Positions 6,757-15,460 of a DNA stretch of 46,473 nt are shown piece by piece. Numbering within the stretch: the first letter of the stretch is position 1; each line of letters begins with the position of its first letter. The position numbers were made by a program, and so were the translations under genes. The DNA comes from JAWLFY01 sp964462125. GTDB taxonomy: Bacteria; Planctomycetota; Planctomycetia; Pirellulales; Pirellulaceae. The stretch lies in assembly GCA_964462125.1 (NCBI GenBank), contig CAYWXT010000007.1:1-46473 (forward strand), written 5' to 3'. The notes below the pieces were generated by a model. The model did not search any database. It saw only the letters and a list, made by a program, of their open reading frames with translations, and was not told where the DNA came from.

Positions 6757-9072
6757 ATGCCACACCCTGCTGCACCCCGCCGACTCATGCTGCTCGCTTT
6801 GGCGTGTGCCATTTGGGCCCCATTGCTGCGGGGCGACGAGGCGGCGCTTCGGCTTCGCGGTGAAGCGATTTACGAGGAAAGCTGTGACGCTTGTCACGGT
6901 CCGCAGGGACAAGGGACCGAGGACTACTATCCGGACGCGCTGGTGGGTGACATGTCGGTCGGTGAGCTGACCGATGTCATTGCTGAAACGATGCCCGAGG
7001 AGGACCCGGAGGCTTGTACCGGCGAAGAGGCCGCCGCGGTGGCGGCCTACATTCATCACGCCTTTTACAGTGACGCGGCTCAGGTTCGGAATCGCCCCCC
7101 CAGGGTGACCCTTGCGCGACTTACGGCGACCCAATTGCGTCAAAGTCTCGCGGATCTGTACGCCCGCTTCGACGGGGTGGCGAAGTTGTCGGGAGAACCT
7201 GGTCTGCAGGGACAGTACTACGACGGCCGCCGCCGGAAAGACGAGAACCGCAAGATCCGCCGGGTCGATCCGGTGCTCGATTTTGATTTTGACCATGACG
7301 GCCCTGGCGAGGGAATCAATCCGGAAGAATTTGCCATCCGTTGGTCGGGTGGATTGAAAGTCGACGTGACCGGTCGTTACGAAATCGTGGCGCGAAGCAG
7401 CTGTTCCTTCGTGCTCAAATTCGGTGCCCGCGACCGCGAGCTGATCAACAACCACGTCCAGTCAGGCGACAAAACTGAATTCCGGCGGACGTTGACGTTG
7501 ACCGCCGGCCGGATCTATCCGATCAACATCGAATTCACCCAGCGGGAGCGGAAAACGGAACAGCCCCCTGCGCGGTTCTCCCTCTCCTGGGTTCCGCCGC
7601 AAGGGATGGAAGAAATCATCCCGGCGCGGAACTTGACGAGCGAGATGCCGCCGGCGACATTCTCGCTGCAAACCCAATTGCCCCCCGACGATCGCAGTTA
7701 CGGTTACGAGCGCGGGGTTTCGGTCAGCCGTCAATGGGACGAGTCGACGACGGCGGCGGCGATCGAGTTCGCCAGTTACGCGACCGAGGAACTGTGGCCC
7801 ACCTACCAGCGGCGACATCGGCGCGACTCCAACGAGGATCGAGAGCAGCTGCGTGATTTCCTGGCGACCCTCATCGAAACCGCCTTTCGCGCCCCGCTCG
7901 ACGACGAGCTTCGCGAAGCCTACGTCGATCGGTCGGTCGATGCGGAAGAGGACGACAGCGAGGCGATCAAGCGGGGGCTGCTGATGGCGCTGAAGTCGCC
8001 CCGGTTCCTGTATCCCACCCTCGACGGGCAGGCATCGGCGTCCCAGCGGGCCGCCAATCGGCTCGCCCTGGTCCTCCACGATTCGCTTCCCACCGATCGG
8101 TGGTTGCTTGATCAAGTGGAAGCGGGCCAACTGACCGACGAGGCAGCGATTCGCAAGGCGGCGGAGCGAATGGTTGAAGACTACCGGGTCCGGGGCAAGG
8201 TCCGCGAAATGATGGTCCAGTGGCTCGACCTCGCTCACCTCGACGAGATCGTCAAAGACGAGGAGAGGTATCCCGGATTCGACCAAGAGCTTGTCAGTAA
8301 TCTGCGCCGCTCCCTGATGGCGATCCTGGAGGAGATCGTGTGGGATGATGCCAGCGATTACCGCCGGCTGTTCTTGGCGGATTGGACGTACACCACCGAG
8401 CAGCTCGCGGAATTTTACGGAGACGAATGGGAGCCGGCCGAGGAGGATGGCCCCAGGTTGCGGCGGAGCGTGGCGGCCCCAGGTCGGCGGTTCGGAATCT
8501 TGAACCACCCACTGCTGATGAGCGGACTCTCCTACCACGCAGAATCGTCACCGATCCACCGCGGCGTGTTCCTGATCCGGTCGATGTTCGGACGAACGCT
8601 CCGGCCACCGAACGACGCGTTCACGCCGCTCAGCCCCGATCTGCACCCCGATCTGACGACCCGGGAGCGGGTCAGCTTGCAGACAAGCCCCGACAGCTGC
8701 CAGGTCTGTCACCAGAAAATCAATTCGCTCGGCTTTACACTCGAAAACTTTGACGCTGTCGGTCGATACCGGAGCGAGGAGCGGGGAAATCCGATCGACG
8801 TTTCCGGCTCCTATCGTACCCGGGACGACGAAGAGGTTCGCTTTGACGGTCCCCAAGACCTAGCGGCCTACCTGGCCGATAGTGAGGACTCCCATCGAGC
8901 TTTTGTTAGCCAAGTCTTCGAATTTTTTGTAAAACAACCGGCGGCGGCTTTCGGCCCAGACCGGATCGAGAGACTCACCGAATCGTTTCGCGAGAATGAC
9001 TACAGCATCCGAGACTTGCTGGTCGAGGTCGCTGTGACCGCCGCCGCTGCCACCCTGGAGGAGGAGACATAA
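6757..9072 (+). CDS. secreted c-type cytochrome with DUF1587/1592/1588/1585 domains and a PA14-like insert
   Basis: The 771-residue product starts at ATG 6757, where a signal peptide begins (MLLALACAIWAPLLRGDEA region). Frame upstream to the TTG at 6643 is open but Pro/Arg-rich. Residues 43-47 are a heme c site (CDACH). A DUF1587-like stretch follows (LTATQLRQSLADLY), then a PA14-like beta domain from about residue 147 (LQGQYYDG). The C-terminal half carries the planctomycete DUF1592/1588/1585 blocks, with FGILNHPLLMSGLSYHAESS and a second heme-like CxxCH at 648-652 (CQVCHQKINSLGF). Family knowledge: these exported proteins are abundant in planctomycetes, nearly always paired with DUF1552, and their reaction is not established. 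A 1-nt gap to the DUF1552 gene indicates an operon. Confidence 0.9.
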   Translation: MPHPAAPRRLMLLALACAIWAPLLRGDEAALRLRGEAIYEESCDACHGPQGQGTEDYYPDALVGDMSVGELTDVIAETMPEEDPEACTGEEAAAVAAYIHHAFYSDAAQVRNRPPRVTLARLTATQLRQSLADLYARFDGVAKLSGEPGLQGQYYDGRRRKDENRKIRRVDPVLDFDFDHDGPGEGINPEEFAIRWSGGLKVDVTGRYEIVARSSCSFVLKFGARDRELINNHVQSGDKTEFRRTLTLTAGRIYPINIEFTQRERKTEQPPARFSLSWVPPQGMEEIIPARNLTSEMPPATFSLQTQLPPDDRSYGYERGVSVSRQWDESTTAAAIEFASYATEELWPTYQRRHRRDSNEDREQLRDFLATLIETAFRAPLDDELREAYVDRSVDAEEDDSEAIKRGLLMALKSPRFLYPTLDGQASASQRAANRLALVLHDSLPTDRWLLDQVEAGQLTDEAAIRKAAERMVEDYRVRGKVREMMVQWLDLAHLDEIVKDEERYPGFDQELVSNLRRSLMAILEEIVWDDASDYRRLFLADWTYTTEQLAEFYGDEWEPAEEDGPRLRRSVAAPGRRFGILNHPLLMSGLSYHAESSPIHRGVFLIRSMFGRTLRPPNDAFTPLSPDLHPDLTTRERVSLQTSPDSCQVCHQKINSLGFTLENFDAVGRYRSEERGNPIDVSGSYRTRDDEEVRFDGPQDLAAYLADSEDSHRAFVSQVFEFFVKQPAAAFGPDRIERLTESFRENDYSIRDLLVEVAVTAAAATLEEET

Positions 9073-9073
9073 G

Positions 9074-10426
9074 ATGTTTCACGCTACGAACCGACGCGAG
9101 TTTTTGACCAAGGCTGGGATCAGCGCCGCGGCCGCCAATTTGGTCTTGAATCTCCCCGGTTTCTCTTGGGCCGGTTCAGCACGGCGTAAGCAGCGGCTGA
9201 TATTCGTCTTCAGCCCCAACGGGGTGATCCCCGAGCATTTCTGGCCAGACCAACTCGGGGAGGATTTCGATTGCAAACGAATTCTGGAACCGCTCAGCGA
9301 ATTCCGCGATCAGGTGATGACGCTGCACGGGGTCTGCAACAAGATCCGCGGGGATGGCGACGGGCACATGCGGGGCATCGGATGCTTGCTGACCGGCATC
9401 GAACTGTTTCCCGGTGACATCCAGGGAGGTTCCCACACGCCAGCCGGCTGGTCCCAAGGAATTTCTATCGACCAGCACATCGCCAACTGCTTGCAAGCCG
9501 ACGCCGAAACCCGAACCCGCTTCGGATCGCTCGAGTTCGGCGCCATGGTGCCCGACCGCGCCGATACCTGGACGCGGATGTCCTACGCCGGGCCGAACCA
9601 GCCGTTGGCGCCCATCGACAATCCTTACGCCATGTTCGACAAGCTGTATGGCGCAACCAAAAACCGCGAGCTCCTGTCGAGCGTCCTGGACGATCTGACG
9701 GAAGACTTCCGTAAAATCGAACGGATGATCGGCAGCGAGGACAAGCGGCTGTTCGAAGACCACGTCGCGATGGTTCGCGAGGTCGAAAAGGAACTGCAGA
9801 ACGATCGGGCGTCGCAGGAATCCCACGCGGACGGCGAAGACTCTGCGGATGTCGGACACGCCGTTCCGGAGTTGCCGCCGAACGTCGAGGAGGAGAACGA
9901 CAACCTGCCACAGATCTGTCGTATGCAGATGGACCTGCTCGTGAACAGTCTCCTCGCCGACTTCGCCCGGGTGGCCACGTTCCAGATCACCAACAGTGTT
10001 GGCCAGCCGAAGATGCGGTGGCTCGATATCGACGAAGGCCACCACTCGCTGTCACACGAACCCGACAGCAACGAAGAGGCGTACGAAAAGCTGACCAAGA
10101 TCAATACCTGGTACTGCGAACAGGTCGCCTACTTGGCCAAGCGGTTGGCCGAGACGGCGGAACCGGGCGGCGAAGGCTCGTTGTTGGACAACACCACGAT
10201 CGTCTGGACCAACGAGCTCGGCAAGGGGAACTCCCACACCCGCAACAACATCCCGTTCGTGCTCGTCGGCGGCGGCCTAGGATTCAAGACCGGTCGCGCC
10301 ATGGACTTCGACAAAGTCCCACACAACCGGCTGTTGATGAGCTTTGCCGAAGGAATGGGCTTCCCCGTCGAAGAATTCGGCAACCCAGACTTCTGTGGCG
10401 ACGGTCCGCTCACCGGCTTGACCTGA
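9074..10426 (+). CDS. Tat-exported DUF1552 protein
   Basis: The 450-residue protein has a twin-arginine signal (TNRREFLTKAGISAAA, Arg7-Arg8) followed by a hydrophobic stretch ending near SWAGSARRK. It matches the DUF1552 family, relatives of sulfatase/alkaline-phosphatase-like DUF1501 proteins: LIFVFSPNGVIPEHFWP near the N terminus, VMTLHGVCNKIRGDGDGHM, and WTNELGKGNSHTRNNIPFVL near the C terminus. Tat export suggests folding, possibly with a cofactor, before crossing the membrane. It begins one nucleotide after the cytochrome stop, and the two families co-occur throughout the phylum, so they probably act together in the periplasm. The reaction is unknown. The gene ends at a strong hairpin shared with the convergent groEL. 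Confidence 0.9.
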   Translation: MFHATNRREFLTKAGISAAAANLVLNLPGFSWAGSARRKQRLIFVFSPNGVIPEHFWPDQLGEDFDCKRILEPLSEFRDQVMTLHGVCNKIRGDGDGHMRGIGCLLTGIELFPGDIQGGSHTPAGWSQGISIDQHIANCLQADAETRTRFGSLEFGAMVPDRADTWTRMSYAGPNQPLAPIDNPYAMFDKLYGATKNRELLSSVLDDLTEDFRKIERMIGSEDKRLFEDHVAMVREVEKELQNDRASQESHADGEDSADVGHAVPELPPNVEEENDNLPQICRMQMDLLVNSLLADFARVATFQITNSVGQPKMRWLDIDEGHHSLSHEPDSNEEAYEKLTKINTWYCEQVAYLAKRLAETAEPGGEGSLLDNTTIVWTNELGKGNSHTRNNIPFVLVGGGLGFKTGRAMDFDKVPHNRLLMSFAEGMGFPVEEFGNPDFCGDGPLTGLT

Positions 10427-10446
10427 TGACCCGCTCGGCCAACGGA

Positions 10447-10478
10447 AAGCGGCCGAGGAGTGATCGCCTCGGCCGCTT
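10447..10478. terminator. 12-bp perfect hairpin between convergent genes
   Basis: AAGCGGCCGAGG at 10447-10458 pairs perfectly with 10467-10478 across an 8-nt loop. It lies between the DUF1552 stop (10426) and the groEL stop (10505). No long T-run is present on either side, so it is either a bidirectional GC-rich terminator or a 3'-end stabiliser. Confidence 0.6.
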
Positions 10479-10504
10479 CGTGGCTTCGAACGAACCGCAC
10501 CGGA

Positions 10505-12124
10505 TCAATACATGTCGGCGTCACCGCCGGTGCCGCCCGATCCGCCTTCTTTCGGCTTTTCGGCGACCAGGGCATCGCTGGTCAGCAGCAGCGTGGCGAC
10601 GCTGGCGGCATTGGCCAGGGCGGTTCGCGTGACCTTGGTGGGGTCGATGACGCCCGCCTTGACCAGATCCTGGTAGGTGTCGGTCAGGGCGTTGTAGCCT
10701 TCGTTGCCCTTCATCGCCAGGACGCGTTCGCAGACGATGCCGCCGTCTTCGCCGGCATTTTCAGCGATCACATCCAACGGCGAGCGGCAAGCGCGGAGGA
10801 CGATGTTGTAACCGACGACCTGGTCCTCGGTCAGCGTCTCGGGCGGCTTGGCCTTGCTGGCGGCCCGCAGCAGAGAGACGCCGCCACCGGGAAGGATCCC
10901 TTCCTCGACCGCCGCCCGGGTCGCGTGCAGGGCGTCTTCCACCCGCGCCTTCTTTTCCTTCATCTCACTCTCGGTCGCCGCCCCGACGTTCACCTTGGCG
11001 ACGCCGCCGGCGAGTTTGGCAAGCCGTTCCTCAAGCTTCTCACGGTCGTAATCGCTGGTGCTGTTCTCGATCTCGCGGCGAATTTGCTCGATCCGAGCTT
11101 TGATGTCGGCGCTCTTGCCGGCCCCTTCGATGATCGTCGTGTTGTCCTTGTCGATGATCACCTTCTTGGCGCGACCGAGGTGTGGCAGGTCGACACTTTC
11201 GAGTTTGATGCCGAGGGCTTCGAAGATCGCCTGGCCACCGGTCAGGATGGCGATGTCTTCCATCATCGCTTTGCGGCGATCGCCGTAACCGGGGGCTTTG
11301 ACCGCGGCGACAGTGAAGGTGCCGCGGAGCCGGTTGATGACCAAGGTCGCCAGCGCCTCGCCGTCGACATCTTCGGCGATGATCAACAGCGGCTTGCCCT
11401 TTTCGACAACCTTTTCCAGCAATGGCACCATGTCCTTGATCGAGCTGATCTTCTTTTCAAACACCAGCACATAGGCGTCTTCCAGCACCACTTCCATGCT
11501 GGCCGGGTCTGTCACAAAGTAGGGGGAGAGGTAGCCGCGGTCGAACTGCATCCCCTCGACCCATTCCTGCTCCGTTTGCAGGCTCTTCCCTTCGTCGACC
11601 GTGATCACGCCGTCCTTGCCGACGCGGGCCATGGCATCGGCGAGCAAGTTCCCGATCTCCCGATCGTTGTTGCTGGCGATCGTCGCCACGTTGGCCATCG
11701 ACTCTTGGTCTTTGATTTTGACCGCCATGGCATGCAATTTCTCAGTGACGTCCTTCACGGCCGCTTCGATCCCGCTTTTCAACTGAACCGGATTGACGCC
11801 GGAGACCACCGCCTTCAAACCTTCGTTGAAGATCGATTCGGCCAGCACCGTGGCGGTAGTCGTGCCGTCGCCGGCGACATCGTTCGTCTTGCTGGCGACC
11901 TCCCGGACCATCTGGGCGCCCATGTTCTCGTATACGTCCTCCAACTCGATTTCCTTGGCCACCGTGACCCCGTCTTTGGTCACCGTCGGGCTGCCGAAAC
12001 TCTTCTGCAGGATCACGTTGCGGCCTTTCGGCCCGAGAGTGACCTTCACGGTGCGGGCGAGTTTCGAGACGCCGCGGCGGATCGCGTCGCGGGCTTCTTG
12101 TTCGAAAGCGATGATTTTTGGCAT
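10505..12124 (-). CDS. groL: 60-kDa chaperonin GroEL
   Basis: A full-length chaperonin of 539 residues (family about 540-550). Visible hallmarks are KVTLGPKGRNVILQKSFG, the ATP-binding DVAGDGTTTATVLAE, VEEGILPGGGVSLLRA near the C terminus, and a Gly-rich tail (GGSGGTGGDADMY) replacing the GGM repeats of E. coli. It forms the double-ring folding chamber that works with GroES in the cytoplasm. groES lies directly upstream on the same strand, with a 100-bp spacer holding a hairpin. I see no CIRCE operator (TTAGCACTC-N9-GAGTGCTAA) before either gene, so HrcA control is not supported. The long open frame on the opposite strand is a shadow. Confidence 0.98.
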   Translation of the reverse strand: MPKIIAFEQEARDAIRRGVSKLARTVKVTLGPKGRNVILQKSFGSPTVTKDGVTVAKEIELEDVYENMGAQMVREVASKTNDVAGDGTTTATVLAESIFNEGLKAVVSGVNPVQLKSGIEAAVKDVTEKLHAMAVKIKDQESMANVATIASNNDREIGNLLADAMARVGKDGVITVDEGKSLQTEQEWVEGMQFDRGYLSPYFVTDPASMEVVLEDAYVLVFEKKISSIKDMVPLLEKVVEKGKPLLIIAEDVDGEALATLVINRLRGTFTVAAVKAPGYGDRRKAMMEDIAILTGGQAIFEALGIKLESVDLPHLGRAKKVIIDKDNTTIIEGAGKSADIKARIEQIRREIENSTSDYDREKLEERLAKLAGGVAKVNVGAATESEMKEKKARVEDALHATRAAVEEGILPGGGVSLLRAASKAKPPETLTEDQVVGYNIVLRACRSPLDVIAENAGEDGGIVCERVLAMKGNEGYNALTDTYQDLVKAGVIDPTKVTRTALANAASVATLLLTSDALVAEKPKEGGSGGTGGDADMY

Positions 12125-12172
12125 GGGATATTTCTTCGTGTCAGAAAATGAAGGGAAAAAATTCGCATCGCT

Positions 12173-12204
12173 CGGGCCGGCCAGAGTACCGGAGCGCCGG
12201 CCCG
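12173..12204. promoter_or_regulatory. 9-bp hairpin in the groES-groEL spacer
   Basis: CGGGCCGGC at 12173-12181 pairs perfectly with 12196-12204 (14-nt loop), about 20 nt after the groES stop and 50 nt before the groEL ATG. There is no T-run. It may cause partial termination or mRNA processing that sets the GroES:GroEL ratio. Confidence 0.5.
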
Positions 12205-12224
12205 CGGCGACGATTCGATGACGG

Positions 12225-12542
12225 CTATTCGATAACAGCGAGCACGTCGTCTTCGCGCATCAGCAGGTACTCCACATCGTCATCCTCGACCGGCTCGCCC
12301 GCGTAGCTGCTGAACAGCACCCGGTCCCCGGCGCGAAGCTGACTGGCCGCGCGCGACCCATCCTCCAGCAGCTTGCCGTCACCGACAGCCACCACCACTC
12401 CGCGGGCCGGTTTTTCCTTGGCCGAGTCGGGGAGAACAATCCCCCCCGCTGTTGTCTCCTCGCTCTCCTCACGCTGAACCACGATCCGTTCGCCGAGGGG
12501 TTGCAGCCGAACACTCTTCTTGCTCTTCGTGGCAGTCGCCAT
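12225..12542 (-). CDS. groS: 10-kDa co-chaperonin GroES
   Basis: The 105-residue protein is slightly longer than usual because of a 10-residue Lys/Ser-rich head (MATATKSKKS). The GroES core follows: VRLQPLGERIVVQREESEE, the mobile loop region TTAGGIVLPDSAKEKPARG, VVAVGDGK, and LRAGDRVLFSSYAGEPVEDD with an EYLLMREDDVLAVIE end. It caps the GroEL ring. groEL follows 100 bp downstream on the same strand, the usual groESL order. Upstream are AAGGTG and CGGAG close to the ATG as ribosome-binding sequence. The promoter should lie in the 385-bp region to the right, but I could not identify a convincing one. Confidence 0.97.
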   Translation of the reverse strand: MATATKSKKSVRLQPLGERIVVQREESEETTAGGIVLPDSAKEKPARGVVVAVGDGKLLEDGSRAASQLRAGDRVLFSSYAGEPVEDDDVEYLLMREDDVLAVIE

Positions 12543-12927
12543 CTCCGTGACACCTTTTCACTTTGCGGGTAAAGAAATCGATTTGATTGGTCATTGGACC
12601 GAATTGCGGCCCGATTTGCCCCCGGCCCGGCAGCACGTGATTTTGACGCGAGTCACGGAGACCGGCGGGCGGGTTCCCCGAGAGCCATCGATCCGCCAGC
12701 GGCGCAACGATGGCAGGGAACCTCGATCGAACCCGAAGGAGAGCAAGCCACGTGCCATTGGCGAGTCATTGTTTGCAAGCCCAGTATCCGCAATAGCTTG
12801 CGCCGATGGCTGCCGTGGAGCTGGGAGCCCCTGAGTCAAACTGGCAGCCAGAAGTGTCACTCGCCGTGCCAAGGCACGAAGCTCTGGACGTGCCCATGCA
12901 CGAAGCTCTGGCCGAAAACCCCGGAGC
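12543..12927. other. 385-bp intergenic region between the rhomboid and groES genes
   Basis: No coding sequence is supported. It must hold the groES promoter (minus strand), which I could not place, and the 3' end of the rhomboid transcript. Near 12866-12911 there is a compact hairpin (CGTGCC-AA-GGCACG) overlapping two direct copies of a 14-bp motif. Confidence 0.5.
12874..12911. repeat. two direct copies of GCACGAAGCTCTGG with 24-bp period
   Basis: Identical 14-mers lie at 12874-12887 and 12898-12911, immediately downstream of the rhomboid stop (minus strand). A CGTGCC-AA-GGCACG stem overlaps the first copy. Probably part of a REP-like or terminator element. Confidence 0.6.
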
Positions 12928-13713
12928 CTAGAACCGGCGTCTGGCCGCAGGACGCCGGTCCGGCGGAACGCGGCCGACCAGCCAAGCGACCGCCGCCCCG
13001 GCGACAAAACCGCCGATGTGGGCCCACCAAGCGACACCGCCGACGGCACCCCCGCTCAGCGCCCCGATCCCGCTGATGAACTGCAGGAGGAACCAAGCCG
13101 CCAGGAAAACGGGTGCCGGCAGCACAATGGTGTAAAAGACGATGAAGATCGGCAGCAAGGCGAGCACGCGGGCGTGTGGGTAAAGCAGCGCGTAGGCCCC
13201 CATCACCCCGGCGATTGCGCCGCTGGCCCCGACCGTCGGGATCGGGCTGTCCGTCGCGGAGACGTAATGGGCAACGCCGGCGGCAACGCCGGTGCCCAGG
13301 TACATCACCGAATAACCGAGATGCCCAAACCGGTCTTCGACGTTGTCGCCAAAGATGTACAGGAACCACATGTTGCCGAGAAAATGCATCCAGCCCCCGT
13401 GCAGAAACATGCTGGTCACCAAGGTGATCCAGGGGGAGACCTGGGCCGGCCCGAGCTCTCGCTGGACCGTCTCGATGCGGACTCCCAATGGGGTGCGGAC
13501 CGCGACCCGCTGTGGGATGACCGGCTCGGCTTGCGGGTCGGTAAGCCGCAGTGGGACCATCCCGTAGCCTTCGATGATCGGATTCTGTGGGCCGTGGGGC
13601 CCAGAATCCTGCGACAACAGCTGCGCCAGAAACGCCAGCGAACAGATTCCGATCAGCGTGAAGTTGACCCAGGGGGTCGTGCGGCTGGGGATGTCGTCGC
13701 GTAGCGGGATCAT
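12928..13713 (-). CDS. rhomboid family intramembrane serine protease
   Basis: A 261-residue membrane protein of about six or seven helices. Rhomboid motifs are present in order: HGGWMHFLGNMWFLYIFGDN (His105, His110, Asn114), the catalytic serine in GASGAIAGVMGAY (Ser164), and the catalytic histidine in AHIGGFVAG (His232). Between helix 1 and the rest is a periplasmic loop of about 60 residues (residues 35-90), longer than in GlpG. The C terminus is Arg-rich and cytosolic (RRPAARRRF). Rhomboids cleave transmembrane substrates within the bilayer; the substrate here is unknown. The gene is alone on its strand behind groES, separated by 385 bp, so it is not part of the groESL unit. Confidence 0.93.
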   Translation of the reverse strand: MIPLRDDIPSRTTPWVNFTLIGICSLAFLAQLLSQDSGPHGPQNPIIEGYGMVPLRLTDPQAEPVIPQRVAVRTPLGVRIETVQRELGPAQVSPWITLVTSMFLHGGWMHFLGNMWFLYIFGDNVEDRFGHLGYSVMYLGTGVAAGVAHYVSATDSPIPTVGASGAIAGVMGAYALLYPHARVLALLPIFIVFYTIVLPAPVFLAAWFLLQFISGIGALSGGAVGGVAWWAHIGGFVAGAAVAWLVGRVPPDRRPAARRRF

Positions 13714-14404
13714 GTTGCGGCAATGCTCTCAATCGGCATTTCATCACGATCGCCGGAATGAACCGGCCAAGGGAACCGCCGCGGCAGGCACCGGAACCAG
13801 ACGCGGAACCATCACAAGCAACGGGCCGCCAACAAAAAAATGGGCCGGTCAAGCATCCTGCTGGCCGACCCCATGATTGCCGCCCGCGCAACCACCGGGC
13901 CGCAGGTCCGTGCGGCTCGGTGGACGCTGGTGAGCGAACTCATTCGCGGCAATGAATCAAGGGAGTGACCTCCGTGTCTTCGAGTCGCAATTGCACCCGT
14001 CGGCGCGGTCCTTCCTGCCACCTCCCAATGAACCTGAGATCCATGACAACCGCCATGAAGTTGCTACATCGGGGACCCGCCGTTGGAACTGGTGCGGAAG
14101 GCGACCGATGTGTGTGAATCGGTTAGAGTTGTTGCCACTCCGAACAGAAAAGAAGTACAAGTGTTCGACGAGACGGGTTGAAACCGAGCCCGCTCGATGG
14201 GGCCAAAATGTGGCGAGGTCACGGTCGAATGTCAACAGAAACTTCGCAAAGATTTTCGAAACTGGCACCCGCAGCGATGATCGAGCGTGTAAAACACGCG
14301 AAAATCGCGAGTGCATTTTTCTGCCGCCGCGAACCAGCACGGTGTTGGTTCCCCTGTTCACCTGCGACCTGACCTGCGGTTACGGCGCGGGGAACCAGAA
14401 CGCC
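13714..14404. other. 691-bp divergent intergenic region
   Basis: It lies between the divergent rhomboid and GT2 genes. An open frame continues left from the glycosyltransferase to 13952, but its translation is Arg/Asn-rich and unlike any domain, so I treat it as non-coding. Small hairpins occur at 14285-14299 (GCGTGT-AAA-ACACGC), at about 14297-14309 (CGCGA-AAA-TCGCG, followed by ATTTTT at about 14315), and TGGTTCCCC at 14346-14354 against 14389-14397. These may form a leader or attenuator for the GT2 gene. Confidence 0.45.
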
Positions 14405-15268
14405 ATGGTAAGGGCGCATTTCCGAATGTCTTCTCGATCGACCCGCGGCCCTTGGGAAACACACCCCGAATGCGATCCGACGCACTGGTGGCACGAGCCT
14501 TATGTGACCGCGATGCAGCGTTGGCTGGGCCGAAGCGTGTGCGAGCGATTGGGGATCTATCGGCTTCCCGAGGGGTTCGTGCTGTCGGTCATCGTTCCGG
14601 TCTACAACGAGGTGGCGACGATCGATGCGGTCATCACCCGGTTGCGGGAAACCAGCTTGCCGATGCAGATCGTGCTGGTCGATGACGGCAGCGACGACGG
14701 CACCTCGGAACGGTTGAGCCGATATCGCGACGCTTCCGATGTGGTCTCGATCCGCCATGCCCACAATCAAGGCAAAGGGGCTGCGATCCGTTCGGGGATC
14801 ACGGTGGCGACCGGCGAGGTGTTGGTCGTGCAGGACGCGGACCAGGAATACCACCCGGATGACTTTCGTGCCCTGTTGCAACCGATCGTTGCAGGTGAAG
14901 CCGATGTTGCCTACGGTTCCCGTTACGGTCATTTCCATGGCCAGGTCTCGCCGTGGTGGCATCGGGCGGCCAATGGCCTGTTGACCCTGCTGACCAACCT
15001 GGTGATCGGGTTGTGTCTTCACGACGTGGAGACGTGCTACAAGATGGCTCGACGCGAGCACTTCCAGGCGGTGGTGGACGAACTGCAGGAGACGCGGTTC
15101 GGGATCGAGATCGAACTGACCGCCCGCTGGGCCCGCCGCGGCTTGCGTTTCACCGAGCGACCGATTCGCTATCGCCCCCGCTGGTACGAGGCCGGCAAAA
15201 AGATCGGGATGCTCGATGGGCTCCGGGCCCTGTGGTGCATCGTCAAGTACGGGTTGCTGCGGCGCTAG
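14405..15268 (+). CDS. glycosyltransferase family 2 (DPM1-like)
   Basis: The 287-residue enzyme starts at ATG 14405; an alternative is ATG 14426. GT-A motifs are SVIVPVYNEVATIDAVITRL, VLVDDGSDDGT, HNQGKGAAIRSG and the metal-binding VQDADQEYHPDDF. C-terminal DVETCYKMARREHF, FGIEIELTARWARR and RYRPRWYEAGKKIGMLDG are typical of dolichyl-/polyprenyl-phosphate sugar synthases. There is no membrane anchor. It probably transfers a sugar from a nucleotide donor to a lipid phosphate or glycan for the envelope. The stop codon lies 3 bp before a MITE-like repeat that separates it from the convergent lipid acyltransferase, so the repeat may double as its terminator. Confidence 0.85.
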   Translation: MVRAHFRMSSRSTRGPWETHPECDPTHWWHEPYVTAMQRWLGRSVCERLGIYRLPEGFVLSVIVPVYNEVATIDAVITRLRETSLPMQIVLVDDGSDDGTSERLSRYRDASDVVSIRHAHNQGKGAAIRSGITVATGEVLVVQDADQEYHPDDFRALLQPIVAGEADVAYGSRYGHFHGQVSPWWHRAANGLLTLLTNLVIGLCLHDVETCYKMARREHFQAVVDELQETRFGIEIELTARWARRGLRFTERPIRYRPRWYEAGKKIGMLDGLRALWCIVKYGLLRR

Positions 15269-15270
15269 TT

Positions 15271-15416
15271 GGCCCTGTCAGAAAACACCCATCGCAGCAT
15301 GATTAGAAGTGCGGCCGCCCTCCTAGTAACTACCCTCCCTTGGGAGGGTCGCGAGGGACGAGCGGGAGGGTGATGATTGTCGCTTCGCGAGCGTCGTTCG
15401 CGTTTTCTGACAGCGC
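15271..15416. repeat. MITE-like element copy 1 with terminal inverted repeats
   Basis: Terminal arms CTGTCAGAAAAC (15275-15286) and GTTTTCTGACAG (15402-15413) are perfect inverts. With one mismatch they extend outward through GGC/GCC. Inside is a hairpin ACCCTCCC-TT-GGGAGGGT (15332-15349) and a GATGATTGTCG block. A second, less complete copy lies at 43207-43305. The element is about 145 bp and has no open frame, so it is non-autonomous. It sits exactly between two convergent genes. Confidence 0.8.
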
Positions 15417-15460
15417 CTAACTCAACAAAAAGGGTGTCGGACACGAATGGCGAGAACGTC

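Noticed and set aside
6328..7455. 375-codon minus-strand frame opposite the cytochrome gene start
   Set aside because: It covers the promoter/leader and the antisense of the heme domain and has no protein-like features.
10460..12151. 563-codon open frame on the plus strand opposite groEL
   Set aside because: It is exactly antisense to an unmistakable GroEL and its translation shows no domain. Long antisense frames are expected in GC-rich genes with strong third-position bias.
12543..12700. CIRCE/HrcA operator upstream of groES
   Set aside because: I looked for TTAGCACTC-N9-GAGTGCTAA or close variants and found none.
13952..14404. N-terminal extension of the GT2 gene to an ATG at 13952
   Set aside because: The extra 151 residues are Arg/Asn-rich and unlike the family, which begins near the GT-A domain; the ATG at 14405 fits better.
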